Source: Glossina fuscipes
Lineage: Eukaryota; Arthropoda; Insecta; Diptera; Glossinidae
Assembly (NCBI RefSeq): GCF_014805625.2
Contig: NW_023998416.1
Span: 14,665,174-14,729,173 of the forward strand
Length of the DNA: 64,000 bases
Reading direction: 5' to 3'
The stretch's first letter is position 1. Each line of letters begins with the position of its first letter. The notes beneath the pieces were generated by a model that did no database searches, was not told the origin of the DNA, and saw only the letters and a list, made by a program, of their open reading frames with translations. Made by a program: the position numbers and the translations under genes. Positions 1 through 15,680 of this stretch are shown in pieces.

Positions 1-32
<32 letters not shown>
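1..32. repeat. (TA)n microsatellite
   Basis: An uninterrupted TA dinucleotide run at the left edge of the window; it may continue outside. Confidence 0.95.
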
Positions 33-35
<3 letters not shown>

Positions 36-1874
36 GTTTATATATATATGTTTACTTGTAACCTTTAATCAGACGTTGAGGAGAGAAAACTAAAGCAACA
101 TTCGAATTAACGTCTGACGAGCTTTCTGTTATATGCATACACGTCTATATACATATAGATAAAATGTATTTTAATATTTGTAGTAACAACAACAATATTG
201 TACAACAAAATGTTAAGTAATCGTCAAAGATAACTAATTAGCTCTTTATGCAAACACAAGCCCCTTTCGCTCTTAATTTTTTATTATAAGAGCAAAAAGA
301 GAAATACGGATACAAATAGTAGAAAGAGACAATGGCATGAAAGAAGTCAAGCAATCTTGTAAATTTCTTCGCCGTCGTCAAGAAGATGAAAGCTTATTTG
401 ATCGTGTGCCTCTTTCTGTCCGATTGTTATTTAGCATTTTAACGTGCCTTAAATCTAACATACAAATGCGGTATTCATATCTAGTTAACATTCTTACAAT
501 TATACAATTGATCAAGTTAAATTTCCAGAAAAACTTCTGTAGTCGGATATAGTCGTATTACTAAATTGAATCCATTATTGTGCAAAAGAGAATGTACAAA
601 CTGATGAGCATGTAAGATTCGCTCTAAGCTGGATGTAGTTTTCAATTTGCTTTCTTATGCCTAGTTTTCGCATCATTATTCTGTTGACCTCATCAACGTA
701 TCGATTGTTATGAGATAAAGGATGAAAAGACTGCAATAATACATGTATGTATGTAAATATTGTCCTGATAATCTCTCATATTATTGAAATATTTACAAAA
801 AAAAAAAATAATAATAATAATAATGAATAAATAAAAAAAAAAAAAGAATATTATTAAGCTAAACATTGAAAGAAAGTCTGAGCACTAGACGCAGTTGATG
901 TGAATAAGTTTAATGTACTTAGGATTGTGTGTTAGTGTAAAATCAATAATTCTTTACAAATTTACCCATATTTACAAATGTATGCATGCTTAAAGAATAA
1001 ACTTGTATTTACTTTAATTAAATTTTATAATTTTTTCTTATAAAATACTCTCTCATATCCATCCATTCAGTCACATTAAAGTTTTTTTTACTTTTTTTTT
1101 TTTGTGTTTTTTTATTTATAAAAATTCCATAACAATGAAGATCGACAGATCCGGTCTATTTAGGGAAAATGTTTGTATAAATGTTTGTACAAATGTAAAA
1201 CCAGTCATAGACAAATCTTTATACATATTAATAAATTCACACAACATTTATATACAACAGGTGGTCAGCTCACAGTGTGAGTGCAACCTATCTATTATTA
1301 TTCTTTTGCGTGTGATATCGGTTATCATTAGTTGCTCCCTCACCACACAAATACATACACACACACGCACACATATACACACATACATACACATGCAAAA
1401 ATATGTAATGATGATCATGATTTTATATTCATTACATTTCTATGTTTGAATGTTTGATTGCCGCAAAGGGTTCTCATATGATTTCACTCATAATAGACAA
1501 ATGCGAACAGGGGTGTTTTATTTCAATTGTTATGTTTCACCATATATACGAACAAATGAATATAGAATGTCACATTTGAACTACATCGTTACTACATACA
1601 AAAGCTATTACTTTTATCCGGAAATGCATAACAATATTTTGAGTAAATTAAAAATTCAACACAATTTTCTCTTTTTTCTTTTTTTTTTGTTCTTAGAATA
1701 AAAACTATGATAAAATAATGTTTTTCGAAAATGTACACATATTAAGTTTTCTTCTTATGAAGAAGGAAGAAAATTTCGAATCTCGTAAATTCGTTTTCCT
1801 TGCAAAATTTTAGTAAACCGTTCCTTTTTCGCTAAGTTATTTTAAAAATTATTAAAAATGAATTAAGCAAGTGT

Positions 1875-2245
1875 AAACAGTACAGTGGGACACGGCCCAT
1901 CCACGCTACTTTTAATAATGTTACACATAAAACGATTTTTAGAATTAAGGCTGCATATGGGGTGATCGAAAACCTGGTCCGATCCGAACCATTTTGAGCA
2001 ACCACAACATCCTTAGGCAAAATTTCATCAAAATATTTCAAAAATTGTGCCACCCGTAGACTGGACGCAAGAAAATAGAACAGACAGATCGACAGCAAAG
2101 CTTAGATCGACTCAGAAGGTCATCTTGAATCGAACAGTTTAATAAGGGGTCGGTCTATTTCAAGTCCTTCCGGCTGTTGCATACATCCGCATAAACTTAA
2201 TATACTTTTGTACCACAGTTGGTGTGGAATATAAAAACGGCACGC
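1875..2245 (-). repeat. Family A dispersed repeat, minus orientation
   Basis: This copy shares the family A order read on the minus strand: a tyrosine-poor, T-rich block near GGACTTGAAATAGACC, a CTGTC-rich block, then a stretch resembling TTTTGATGAAATTTTG and the end block with CCATATGCAGCC. It is diverged. Other copies lie near 6770, 15530, 19060, 25455, 35820, 42530, 44080, 56085 and 60690. Confidence 0.6.
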
Positions 2246-3249
2246 CTTTTAAGAAGAAATTTGAAGAAGCAATATTTTGTCCCCTAGCTATAGGCACGCG
2301 GATAACATGATTTTTGTTTAGACTCAATTTTGGATCAGTTAGTCAACAAGCCATCGACCCGCTTACATTGAAGATGTGTTGCCACAATTTAAAAATATAT
2401 TCTTAAGTTTAGTTTTAAAAAATTAATTTTGAACTTTTTTAAAAAAACAAAACTTTTCATTATTTTTGACAATATAATCTTTTCAAATTTGTAAATTAAA
2501 CAGTAATAATCTGCTTTCATAAGAAAGCAGGAAGACTACCGATTTAAATCGTATCACAAGGCAGGTAGGATAAACATTATTTGAAAGATGTTTTTTTTTG
2601 CTTATTCAGTTTTTAAACTAATTTAGTGAATTATCCTCGCAAACACTGTCCACTACTGAATCTGGATTCCTTGATTCCGATAATTAGTTTTGCTTTTCCA
2701 ATTTTCTAAAGCTTTTAAAAAGAACTGGATTATACGGTGGTATTAACAGTTCCAGTTATTACTTAGCTATGATGCAAAAACAGCTGAAGAAGAATGAAGG
2801 GCACTAAGAGCGCCGATCGAAGTATTTTATGCGGCCTCAAAGGCTATAAAACGTTTTTAATTCGATTCTATTTCTTATGCAGTTATAATCGAAAAGGAAC
2901 TTTAGCTTATGGTAGTTAATTCTCTCCAAGACGTTTGGCTTATATATTACATTTATTTTATTATACATACTACGTTTACCACTGCATGTACATTAAATAA
3001 AAGTTGCTAGAAAACCATTGAAAACCCCCATCTCCTAGTAACCTGCTTGATTTTTGTGGTCTGTGTTTTTCTAATGCGTTTAGCAAGGACTTTTTTGCTC
3101 GAAATAACTCTTCAGCCTTAAAAATAGTTATGTCCTCTGGACCCAATGGAATGCATTGGGGTCCTTCAGTCTTTCCTCTTTCTAAGTTCATAAAACTGCG
3201 AGCATGATTTTAGCCTCTGATAACATTATGCCAGCTGTGTTCTTATTAA

Positions 3250-3620
3250 CACCTTTGCGTACCTTTGGGCCCATTCACGTGTGTTCTTAATAGCTTCAGA
3301 TTTATTCGCTTTCCCATAACCCAGCGACATAATAACTTGAATCGATAATAAAATGGTACGTATTTGCAAAGCTGGACTCCATTTATTTTTAAGCACAACC
3401 AAGCATGCGACCCAAACTATTCCGTTGCATAACGAGCAACAAATGCGAAAAAATCACCGACGGGGGATTTATAATGAACAGTAGTTACTGTCCAGCTACT
3501 AATTTCAACATGTGAATATCGAACCGACGGACGTTCAGTAACAAAAGAATCTTTGCGTGACATTTGCGGTCATCTCATATCCCAACGTTGGATTTCTCTT
3601 GTAAAATATTCGTTGCGTAT
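3250..3620 (-). pseudogene. Ubc13 (bendless/UBE2N)-like pseudogene
   Basis: Read on the minus strand, bases 3336-3394 encode NKWSPALQIRTILLSIQ, which is nearly the Ubc13 E2 signature that follows the active-site cysteine. Downstream, after a missing stretch of about 20 residues, comes NKSEAIKNTREWAQRYA, matching the Ubc13 C-terminal helix. Upstream, in another frame, VRYSHVEI fits the ARYFHVIV strand, and further up REIQR fits KETQR of the first helix. The C-terminal frame reads ACLVVLKNKW where Ubc13 has ICLDVLKDKW, so the cysteine position may be kept. At least one frameshift and several in-frame stops break the frame. No introns separate the matching parts, so a processed (retrotransposed) copy is likely. 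Ubc13 normally makes K63-linked ubiquitin chains with a UEV partner; this copy cannot. Confidence 0.75.
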
Positions 3621-4614
3621 ATCAGCGGTGTTATCTTTCAATTGGCCAGCTTGCTCCACTGGCGATGACCAATGGCCAATAAGAATTAAATGATTATCGT
3701 TGATGGATATTTAAACTGATTTCCGAATAAACGATTCAAGTCAATCGATAAATGAATTCGTCGCAAAATCGCCTTCAACATATTCACAAAACTGGAGAAA
3801 ATCTAGAAAGAATATTATTATCATCTTAAAAGATTTTCATGATAAGTTTGCAATTCTTAACCCGTTAACCCATATGATCATCTGAGCCTAGATTTTCGTT
3901 TGCTAACTTTGCAAACTATTATTCCAAATAATAATTGAATTTAAGATTTGAAAGTATGGACGAACAATTTTTTAGGATATTAAACTCATAAGAAAGTATC
4001 GAATCATGACATAAATGTTGCGTTGTTTTCTTTATTAAATCTTTTATTTTTTAATATAAAAAATATGACAAATTCTTAACTTTCCATATAAAAAAAGCCA
4101 TAAAATATACTTAAAAAAGATATAGGCAATAAGGTAATTGTCCATTAGCACCAACATACAGTGAGCCATGGAAAAACACAGAAGGACTAAACTATATAAT
4201 TGGCAGAATGCAAGGATCATTAATAACATGAGATGCAAATCATTTAAGGAGAGAAAATTGAATAAATGCATTAACAAGCACAACCGCAAATCGAAATATG
4301 ATCCCAAAAAATAATCATTTTCTATAATACAATAATATATATATAAAATACCGTACAAAATTGAAAAAAATGAAACAAACTACATATAAACTGGAATACA
4401 AATCCCTTAATGTAGCTTACTCAATCAACTGTTCGCTGCTGATTATATAAAAAAAAGAAACAAAAAAAAAAAAAAAAAGAATGTTCTCTCCAACCTACAT
4501 TTGCCTTGTCTTGCTTTGATGAATGAAAAGGAGTTCTTTTTTGCACTTCTCCTGATCTACCAACGGCTATTTACAATTCAGAACATAATATTTTTGATAT
4601 TAAAGATACTGCGT
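3621..4614. other. Intergenic, presumed 3' side of Cks30A
   Basis: No coding potential is recognised. Minus-strand AATAAA hexamers at 4043-4048 and 4031-4036 are candidate poly(A) signals for Cks30A, giving a 3' UTR of about 570-600 bases. A poly-A run (plus strand) sits near 4461-4478. Confidence 0.35.
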
Positions 4615-4619
4615 TTATT
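4614..4619 (-). promoter_or_regulatory. AATAAA overlapping the Cks30A stop codon
   Basis: The stop TAA of Cks30A lies inside an AATAAA hexamer on the coding strand. If used as a poly(A) signal it would give an almost UTR-less mRNA. More distal AATAAA hexamers near 4031-4048 are more plausible. Confidence 0.25.
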
Positions 4620-4913
4620 GTTGTTGTATAGGACGTCGAAATAGTAATATGTGAGGTTCCGGCTTGTGTATCATGTAATGAATCCAACCACGCGATTGTT
4701 GTACCCCTATGGAACGCCATTCCGCCTCAGACATCAGATGAGTTTTTGGCACTAGCTTTACCAACTCCTTGGGTAGAACGACATGTCTTCGAAAAGGAGA
4801 ATAGATTACTAAAATTTCTACATATATGTATATCACAATTTTCTTTGCACTTCATACCTGTATTCGTATTTCTCATCATAATATTTGTCTGAATAATAAA
4901 TATCCTTGCTCAT
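4615..4913 (-). CDS. Cks30A: Cyclin-dependent kinase regulatory subunit (Cks30A, Cks1/Suc1 family)
   Basis: Two coding exons, 4858-4913 and 4615-4786, are split by a 71-base intron. The donor reads CAG|GTATGA and the acceptor TTCGAAG|ACA; the arginine codon AG|A spans the junction. The product is 75 residues, the usual family length, beginning [14 protein letters not shown]. It carries the family motifs [39 protein letters not shown] and [12 protein letters not shown]; the last includes the HxPEPH hinge loop. Cks proteins bind Cdk1/Cdk2 and, through a phosphate-binding pocket, promote multisite phosphorylation by the kinase. The Drosophila Cks30A protein is required in oogenesis and early embryonic divisions. 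All motif residues are intact, so I read it as functional. The ATG at 4913 is preceded by GTGAAC. I prefer Cks30A to its paralogue Cks85A because of the closer sequence match and the linkage with Hnf4. Confidence 0.95.
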
Positions 4914-7900
4914 GTTCACCAGTGCGCTTTTGGCTTTTACGTTCGTTAGGTTAGGAGTTTGCAAAAAAAAAAAAAGCAATTCTTCGCCTTCTGACAGCTC
5001 AAAAAAGGATAGCTTTGTAGTTATTTCTTTGCTCTACCAAAATAATGGTTACGTTCTTTTCAAACTTTTCTGGTTTTTATATTCGCATAAGTCTGTTTTA
5101 TTTTAGTCTCAAAATCGATTTTAAATTCAATTCACAAATTTTCTTCAAAAAAATTTGTATTTTCTTACAAATGTTAACAAAGACCTTAAGCACAATTAAA
5201 CAGACGATCAATCACATACAAAACAGCCCGCCGAAAATGTTGTTTAAATTTGTTGGCTTGTTCTTGTATGCCCTGCACGCAATAAGAGAGAAAGAAATCG
5301 ATATATATTCGATTGACTAGCAGAGCCTACTAGCGGTTAATTGTGTCAACACATGTTTTGATACAGAGAAGATTTAATAGCAGTGTTGTGCAGGTGTGCG
5401 ATGAATGCTGCAATTCCAAACGACTCGCAATTCCGGCATGAAATCCCTACAGTGCTATATATATTATGTCGTAAATATTGTGTTAGTGTTTTTTTGTCGT
5501 ACTTTGTAAGGATTTCTGCAAAAACTGATTTTCCTTCTTGGATTCAGTTAAACTTGGCATCATTTACACAGTTACACAGAATTACTGCAATTTCGTTTAC
5601 AGTGAATTCAATTTGCATTTATACTACGAATATAGAGTTATTGATGATCCCCACACAGGGCAAAAACTTTCTTTAATGTTTTTTATAAAATTTACCGCGA
5701 AAGCTCTTTGATTTAGATTAGAACAAATTTACACACTTCCTCAGTCTTTGTCGACATCTCTGTCTATGACGTTAACGCGTAAAATCAGAGATTTATTAAA
5801 TTTCAAATTATTATTAAACTTCACGTCATTTCGATTCCTACGTATTACTACTTTTTGTAAGCAGTACAAGCAAGAAGAGATTTTTTATAAAGTAAGAGAT
5901 GGCGCTTTTTAGTAAATTATTTTGGCAGCAACTCTATATATACATCAAACGACACATGCTGTTTTTAACATAACTGCAGTGTAAAATTAAACAAAGAATT
6001 TAAAGGATTCTTACAGAATCTAATTTGAAAGTTTATAGTAAATATGAGTAATTCCATCGCAAATCTTATAAAAGTGAGCGAATGTGTTTACACAAAAATA
6101 AATTACAAGTGGGGATTAACGGATGCATTCTAAAATTTTAATGCCTTTTTAAGCAACTCTTTAAACAACTGAAAAATGATATAAAAACCTTAAGATTAAT
6201 TAATTTGTCACACATAAGAGAGAGGCCATATACGTGCGTTTCTTTTTAGTGTAGGTTGCTTGTTCTTGTTGGCAATATCGAACGTGATGGAAATTACAAA
6301 AGAGCCAACCTATACAGAGGACGAAAGGAATGAAATCTAAGGAAGGATTAAATAATGATAATTGTAATATTTTCTTAATGCTTCAATAAAATGCTTATTT
6401 TTGTGATATCATACACGCATCGTACTATATTCTTCAAATATCTGTGCGTTCATCAATCGTACAATAAGATTTCACAGAAAATAATTCGAGAGCTCGCTAT
6501 TGATGAATCCACAAGAAGAGGTTGTAGAAAAAAAAGAACAGATGAACTAAGAATGAATGCTTCAATTTACCCGCTATTAAACTTTTGAAATTAATTTATT
6601 CATTTAATTTACGATATTCATATAAATTCATTTAATATACGATATACTGCCATAATTCAAAAACAATGTTCGTTATTATACAATATATATTAATGTATAT
6701 TGTTCTTGTTTAGGCATGGAAAATTTTCTAAATTGCCGCATTTAAGGGTTAAGATCTAACAATGGTACGAATTTTGACCATCCTACAGTTATTAGTTACC
6801 TTACTTTGGAAAGTCGTTATATGAGAAGTGATCGAATGGGTGGTCCGACCCGAACCGTATTTTAATGTTGTTCGTCCTTTTCAAATTTTATCGAAATGTC
6901 TTTCGACACAAGAAAACAGGACAAATAGTCGGACAGAAAAAAAAGTGATTATGAATCGATCGCTACAATCAAAGATGGTTCCTTCCGGATGTTGAAAATA
7001 ATTTGTAATCGGAATACTTGTTCGGCATTATACTTTAATAGATCTCGATTACTTCCTTCCGATTTCACATTTACCCACAATTGCAATTATTAATTCACTT
7101 GCGTAACTTGGATTGGTGGAAATAGTTTGAATCCCACATTTGTTACTGCAAGCCCTTTGTTCTAAATAGTGTTCGCTGATATAAGAAGATTAAAGAATCG
7201 CTTTAGGGCAAAAAATTATTTACTAGTTTACTATTTACTAGCAAATTATTATTTACTAGTCTTATTATTGAAAAAAAAAAAGACTTTTTTTTGTTTTTAC
7301 ATTTAAAAATTTATAAAATATTAGTTCATCACACCCTAAATGATAAAGAGAAATATAAACATAAAACCACTCTACAATTATGTAAATCGTAATAAAAACC
7401 ATACAAAAAATACAATTCACAAAATTGGTTCAGAAAAATTCATTATAAAAATAGTATGCTTAGGAAAAAATTAAGTAAATTATAATCATAATGAGTGATA
7501 ACGACAATATTTGTATATCTCCAGAGTGTTTGCACATTTATGTGCAGACTTTAACAAAACTTATATATATATATTTGTGCTTATAAAACTATGGAAAAAG
7601 AAAGGAAAGAAAGAAAACGTTCGGCTTGAACCGAAACTGTGATATCCACCACCTTTAAAGAGATTTCCAACAATAATTCATATAATAATTATCGGCCCGA
7701 TTCAATGCCTTTGTATTGACCGAATCATTTCCCATTTTCAGAAGGATTTTCCATGTGATTTTAAGTTGAGTGAGTTTTATAGTCATTCCATCTCATCACT
7801 ACTACTAAATGTGCGTACCAATGGAACTTTATATCAATTTACTTTTTTTTTTTCATTTTCTTTCTTAGAGACGATAAAATCAATATCCCGAGTTTAATGT

Positions 7901-8255
7901 CTTGAATTGCCCTCACGGTTATCGCGAATGATCGGTTACACGAGGCACAGATGAATCTGTTAATTTAACTCATAAGCACAAACAGATCAACGCCATGTAC
8001 TTATAATGCGCATTCCACTAAGATATAAGGGAAAAATAATGAAATTTTCCTTTAGAAGTGGTGGTTAGGAAAGAAAGAAAAATTTGAAATCTCTTAATTA
8101 ATTAAAATATTTAATAAACTATTTGGGAAGACTAATTAAATTTAAGAAGAACCACTAAATTAAAAAAAAAAGGCATGTTTCAACATGCTTAACTAGTTTA
8201 AAGACTTAGAAAGAGTCTATTAACTGATATAATATTCTATAAAAAAGGCACTTTC
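4914..8255. other. Intergenic: Cks30A upstream side to Hnf4 3' side
   Basis: This holds the Cks30A promoter (right of 4913) and the Hnf4 3' UTR (left of 8256), but I cannot fix the ends of either. A minus-strand ATTAAA variant at 7893-7898 is the nearest poly(A)-signal-like hexamer downstream of the Hnf4 stop. A family A repeat copy sits at about 6770-7050. Plus-strand open frames of up to about 97 codons (for example 5383-5676) show no recognisable motif. Confidence 0.4.
6770..7050 (-). repeat. Family A dispersed repeat, minus orientation
   Basis: The plus strand shows the complement of the family A blocks in order: AAAGTCGTTATATGA, GTGGTCCGACCCGAACC, TTTTATCGAAATGTC, GACAAATAGTCGGACAG and TCCTTCCGGATGTTG. 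The copy lies between Cks30A and Hnf4. Confidence 0.6.
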
Positions 8256-10733
<2,478 letters not shown>

Positions 10734-13023
10734 TTATGTCCGTATATAGGAATTATTTAAAGTGAATGCGCAAAGCACAACAGTCTAAGCAGTATTGGGC
10801 AAAATGCATGAGCGCGTAGACATATGGAGTTTTTCGATGAACGTAAAGAACATAAAGAGACAATAATCGTAATAAGTCTACGTTGCAACAATGACGAAGC
10901 AAAATGTTTTGTTGTTGTATGAAATGAAGTGAATAGAAATTGTCTTCGTGCTCTCAAACACTCTACAATAGGCTAGAAGAGGGCTGAGTTTCTCTTTTTC
11001 GAAAATTTTCTTACTTTCACTTAAACACAACGCGATTTTCTATTTAAGATATGTTTAGCAATGACATAATGAAATATTTCTTAATTAATTGATAGAAATT
11101 GTAAAAGATTTTTCCAGTCCCGCGTCAAATTATTCTGTGTCATTTCACTCTAGACGTTGATGACGACTGCTCATGTCTCTCAAGGGTCTAAAGTACAATT
11201 TCATTGTCTGGCGGTCGATTGGTTTCCGGATTTATTTTACCATTACCATTAACTACTATTTAAGCTTAACACATACGCAAATGTTTATACATATGAGTAA
11301 TTGCTCACATTGCATTTCATTGATAACGAATTACGGTTTTGATAGAAGAAGATTCCTTTGTCTTGATGTAATTATGGTTTTCTTTCTACACTAAATAAAT
11401 CGACGGATTTGTTATCCAAGTTAGGTTTTTATAATTATCCGCCTATATATAAGTATATTTATTCAATTTAGGTTTATTTTTCCTCAAATATCTTTTTTAA
11501 GGCACTTGTTTGCATGTGTATGCATTCAATCGAAAACAGAAACCCTCTCACAGATATCGGTGTGTGTCAAGACGTATGCCGTGCTGTTGCCTGCCGTTGC
11601 TGTTATTGCTATTTGCTTTCTCTTCTTACATAAGTGATATTTATTTTTAGCTTGTAAATATATTATGATTTCTATATTAAATCAAAATTAGCAAACAAAC
11701 AAACAAATAAACAAACAGATATAACGACACGATCAAGCAAAAACAACAATGACGGTGTTCGTGAAATAGAAAATTCTTACTTTCTATAAGAGAATATCTT
11801 TAGCTTATCAAAAATTATTGGATTCTGTTATCGATGATGGCGTACGCACATAAATATTTTTTTGGCACGCATATGACCTTGTAGCGATAGTAGTAGTATA
11901 ATAAAACAATACCGTAATTTTTTAATCATGCGGCCATGTGCATTAAATCCTTATCTTCCCTCTCCCCTTTTTTTGTCCTGAGAGATCAAAGTGCTATACA
12001 GACTGATGACTAACCATACGAGCTATCGATAATCCGTAGGAATCTTTCCATTAACAATCTGTCTTCAAATCAGTCATTATCTCTTCAAAATACTTGATAT
12101 AGGCCTAGAAGCCGACGGCCTCTCTAAGCGCCGTTTCGATAAATCAGAAAACCAAGAGTACGACAATAATTTTTTCTGCTTATCCTAAAGTTGGGGAAGC
12201 GGTGAAAATGTCCATTATTGTTTTGTTTGGAGAAGCTCCTTTAAAAATTAATCAAACATCAGGATACTGTGGACCTCATAAATATTTGTGCTAAGTTTCC
12301 ATTCTGCCGATTGCAGCTTTGTCAAGGTTTGCTACTCGTCCGCGGTGACAGCTTTTAGGTCATTCTCCATGAAGAATGAGGCATGCTATTTGCTGTTGGA
12401 TCCAAGTTATGGGTTGGATATTGTGATATCATTATTTTTCTCGTTTCGGGGTAAACCCCACAACAAATATATATACATATATATATATATATGTGTATAG
12501 TTCTGGTCAGCGGCAATATCTGCCTATCATTATGAGGACATCGATGTGTTATCTAGAAATGCACATTTGCTCCTAAGTCAAGTTTTTTTTAGGCGTAAGG
12601 AAAGATAAGAGGAATAAAAATAAGCAACACACTTAGGGGCGTAGGATTCTTAACAGTTTTTGCTTTAGCAGAATTAATAAAAGATATTTGGCATATACAT
12701 CTGTTCGATTTTTTTATGATTGCTAAAATCGGTCGATTCAATAATTGCATCGCGAACATTAGCTTTTCAATATTGCTTTCTTTTCTTTGCTTTATTAGTA
12801 AATAAAAGAATTTTCTAGCCATGTATTTACACATCTAGTAAGTCTTACAAAATTACATCTTCGCCTAAATGAAAAATCTATTCTTGAGTTTTTGAGCTTG
12901 CGATTTGTCGCTCCGCATCAAAAATTTTGGATGGCTTATATAGGGAGGAATGTAGATTAAATAACTTCCAGGATGTTGAACTAAATGCTCCTGCCAATTA
13001 AAAAAGTTAATTTGTCTTATCAT

Positions 13024-13034
13024 CTGTTGTCTAC

Positions 13035-13066
<32 letters not shown>
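13024..13066. repeat. Interrupted (TA)n microsatellite
   Basis: Alternating TA/AT run with single C interruptions; a similar short tract lies at about 12469-12493. Confidence 0.8.
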
Positions 13067-15161
13067 CAACATTTCTAAATGTGATTACTAGTGCATGCAT
13101 GTGTGTCTACATTTATATATAAATATATATATGTATTCTGTGTGTGAGCGTGTATCAATAGCTATGTGTCCGAATATAAATATGTATGTCTCTTATCAAA
13201 ATGTTATCAGCAGTAATAAACTTGCTTTTTTCGCTGCATACAGAAATTTAACAAAAACAATAATAGCGAAACAGTATATTGAGCTGTTTATTAAATAAAA
13301 GCTTATTAATACAAAAACTGAAATATTTTAGAAAAAAAAAAAAAAAAAGAGGAGCACAACGATTTATATGCGCATGCCACCTCCTCTAAATGACTCAACC
13401 GGTTCGGCTTGGTTTTATATTTGCCTTTGTAATAGCAATGAAAAGTGTATTTTTACGCCAAGAAAGTAACAGTATATTAATTTTGTCATTTTGTATGTAA
13501 CATTTGCAAATACCCATGACAAGTAGCAGGGATTGCAAGGAACGCTCTTCAACTAAATGCAAGAATAACAAAAGGTTTTGTTCTTTCTCTTTCGGTCTTG
13601 CCAGCGACTTCCTACGTTTGACAAGAAAATCCTATATATTCTCTGAAAGCACCTCGTTTCGCAACCTTCCCTAGCTAGAAAACGCTACACGTCTTATAAA
13701 AGAAGTGACGAAAGATCATTCGCCTATATTGGCAATGATCATGAGAATACAAATTGGTGTTCATTGGACCGAACCTACATTCGAAGTATGGAAAAATGGC
13801 ATTAAGATTTGGCGGCTTTGAATTTAACAAATTTCGATCAGTTTGTACAGCAAGGCCGATTTGTTTGAAGAGATTGAAGCCGTATTCTGAACAACATCAT
13901 AACGGTATCACAACTCACAAGGTTTCATTTCTTTCCTGTATTGCTTGCAGCAGATCACAATTATGGTTTACAATACAAAACTGATATCGTAACTTCCTCT
14001 TATGAATTTTCCCTTGGAATACCAAAACTGCTACAAAATCAATGTCAACAATAAAGAGAATACAAATCGCTTTCTTCTATGACTAATGACAACGTCCGCA
14101 TGTACCCCTTGCATTGTTCGAAAAAGTGTAATTTACTTGAATGGTCATCTTCTGAAGTTATTCGAATCGTAATATATGCTAGAGTAAATTCAAAGCCCAT
14201 CTGGAAAATTGAAACAAACGCCGGATATTTCAAAAACTTTAAACTATGTTTAATAATAGATTTATGTATACACGACATATGCCCAGAGTGTGTATAGTTA
14301 TTTATGTATTTAACTTAATAGTAGCTCCATTCTGTCTGCTGACACGCCTACATTTAATATAAAAAAAAAAAACGCGATCTTCGTGTGCAAGACTTAAGTG
14401 ATTTGTACCTAAAATTTACTCAAAGGCACATTCACTTTTCTTATTTATATTCATTTGTAATTTTATTGTTGCTGTTATTGTTGTTGTTATTATTGTTGTT
14501 GTCTGTAAATGAACGAATATCATAACAACACAACAAGAACGACAATCGATCAGTAACACACTTGCATACATTTCTAAAATGTTATGCGTGTCAAAGATCA
14601 AATTCATGGCGAAAACTGAAATTAAATATAAAATTAAAAACAAAACAAAAAAAAAAAAAAACTAGCCGACTTGAAATACTAAATTCTATGCATAAATACA
14701 CACTGTACATGCATATATATGTAAGTAAGTAAGCATGCATGCATGTATATATTAACTGATAAATTTGAATTCGGACGACTAGGGTGGCAGGTTGATTGTT
14801 AATCGCACTTCAAATCTCGTTTCTTCGACCAGCTGCACGTGTCCGGATCATATTTGTGAGCTCTTCTTCTCTAACGAGATCTTTTCGTCTAGTTATGACA
14901 TAAAAAAAAAAAATTTACAGGCAACTGAGTAGATATCACTAGTCGTGTATTCCTCGTTACATGCCTGCAATGTATATATGTGTGTGCATAAGCACACTAC
15001 TAATTATAGGTTTAATTTGAAATTGATTTGTTTTATAATAAATACTCTTATTATATACATAGTTCTCGTACGTTTCCGTTTGAAAAATAGCTAAACACCT
15101 TGATTAAAAATGATTTCTTAATGTTTTATTTTATTTGATTTTATTATTATTTATTTTATAT

Positions 15162-15198
<37 letters not shown>

Positions 15199-15200
15199 GT
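15162..15200. repeat. (TTG)n microsatellite
   Basis: About 11 TTG units followed by TTTG units. Similar TTG/TTA tracts recur near 14465-14500, 30615-30650, 31880-31910 and 50660-50695. Confidence 0.9.
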
Positions 15201-15529
15201 TTGTTTTTACTGCTACTCGAAATGCTTGACTATTAAAAGAAAAGTGAGGATGATCGACTTAAAAAAAGGTCACGTTAGGGTTTCAGAAATAATAGCGAAT
15301 TGTTGTTTTTCATTAACACACATGCAAACATGCGGAGAGATAAAGATTAGAAAATCATTGCCGTCCTGATAGTAAATTTATACACACTCTATATATATAG
15401 AATCTGTCATATACACAAGGACGATAATTGTCTATTGAATTAGTTGATATTTATTTTGTTTCCTATTTTTTTATAAGGATTTGACTGATCTTTATATCAA
15501 AGGCAAAGAAAAATATTAGAAACTTTTTT

Positions 15530-15680
15530 TTCGGATTCCACGACCCTCTTCGACCACTTCCAATATCAGGCCTTATTTTGAAAAGATGTTCTACGAATAA
15601 CTCTATTAAGCGAACCGATGTAGGGGGTTTAATGGTGATCCATGCCCCACTGTGATGCTTTCACTTGTTTCAAATTTGTT
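15530..15680 (+). repeat. Family A dispersed repeat, 3' part
   Basis: Carries the right-hand blocks of the family: TTCGACCACTTCCAATATC, GCCTTATTTTGAAAAG and TTTAATGGTGATCCATG. The left-hand TATACCGATCGAT and CTGTCC blocks are missing, so it is truncated. Confidence 0.6.

Larger units (their letters stand above)
1..3249. other. Intergenic, repeat-bearing stretch
   Basis: I see no supportable gene here. It opens with a (TA)n tract (1-32), has A/T homopolymers near 800-845 and 1087-1102, a CA-rich tract near 1350-1395, and one family A repeat copy at about 1875-2245. Open frames in this stretch are short and of biased composition, and I do not read them as genes. Confidence 0.6.
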
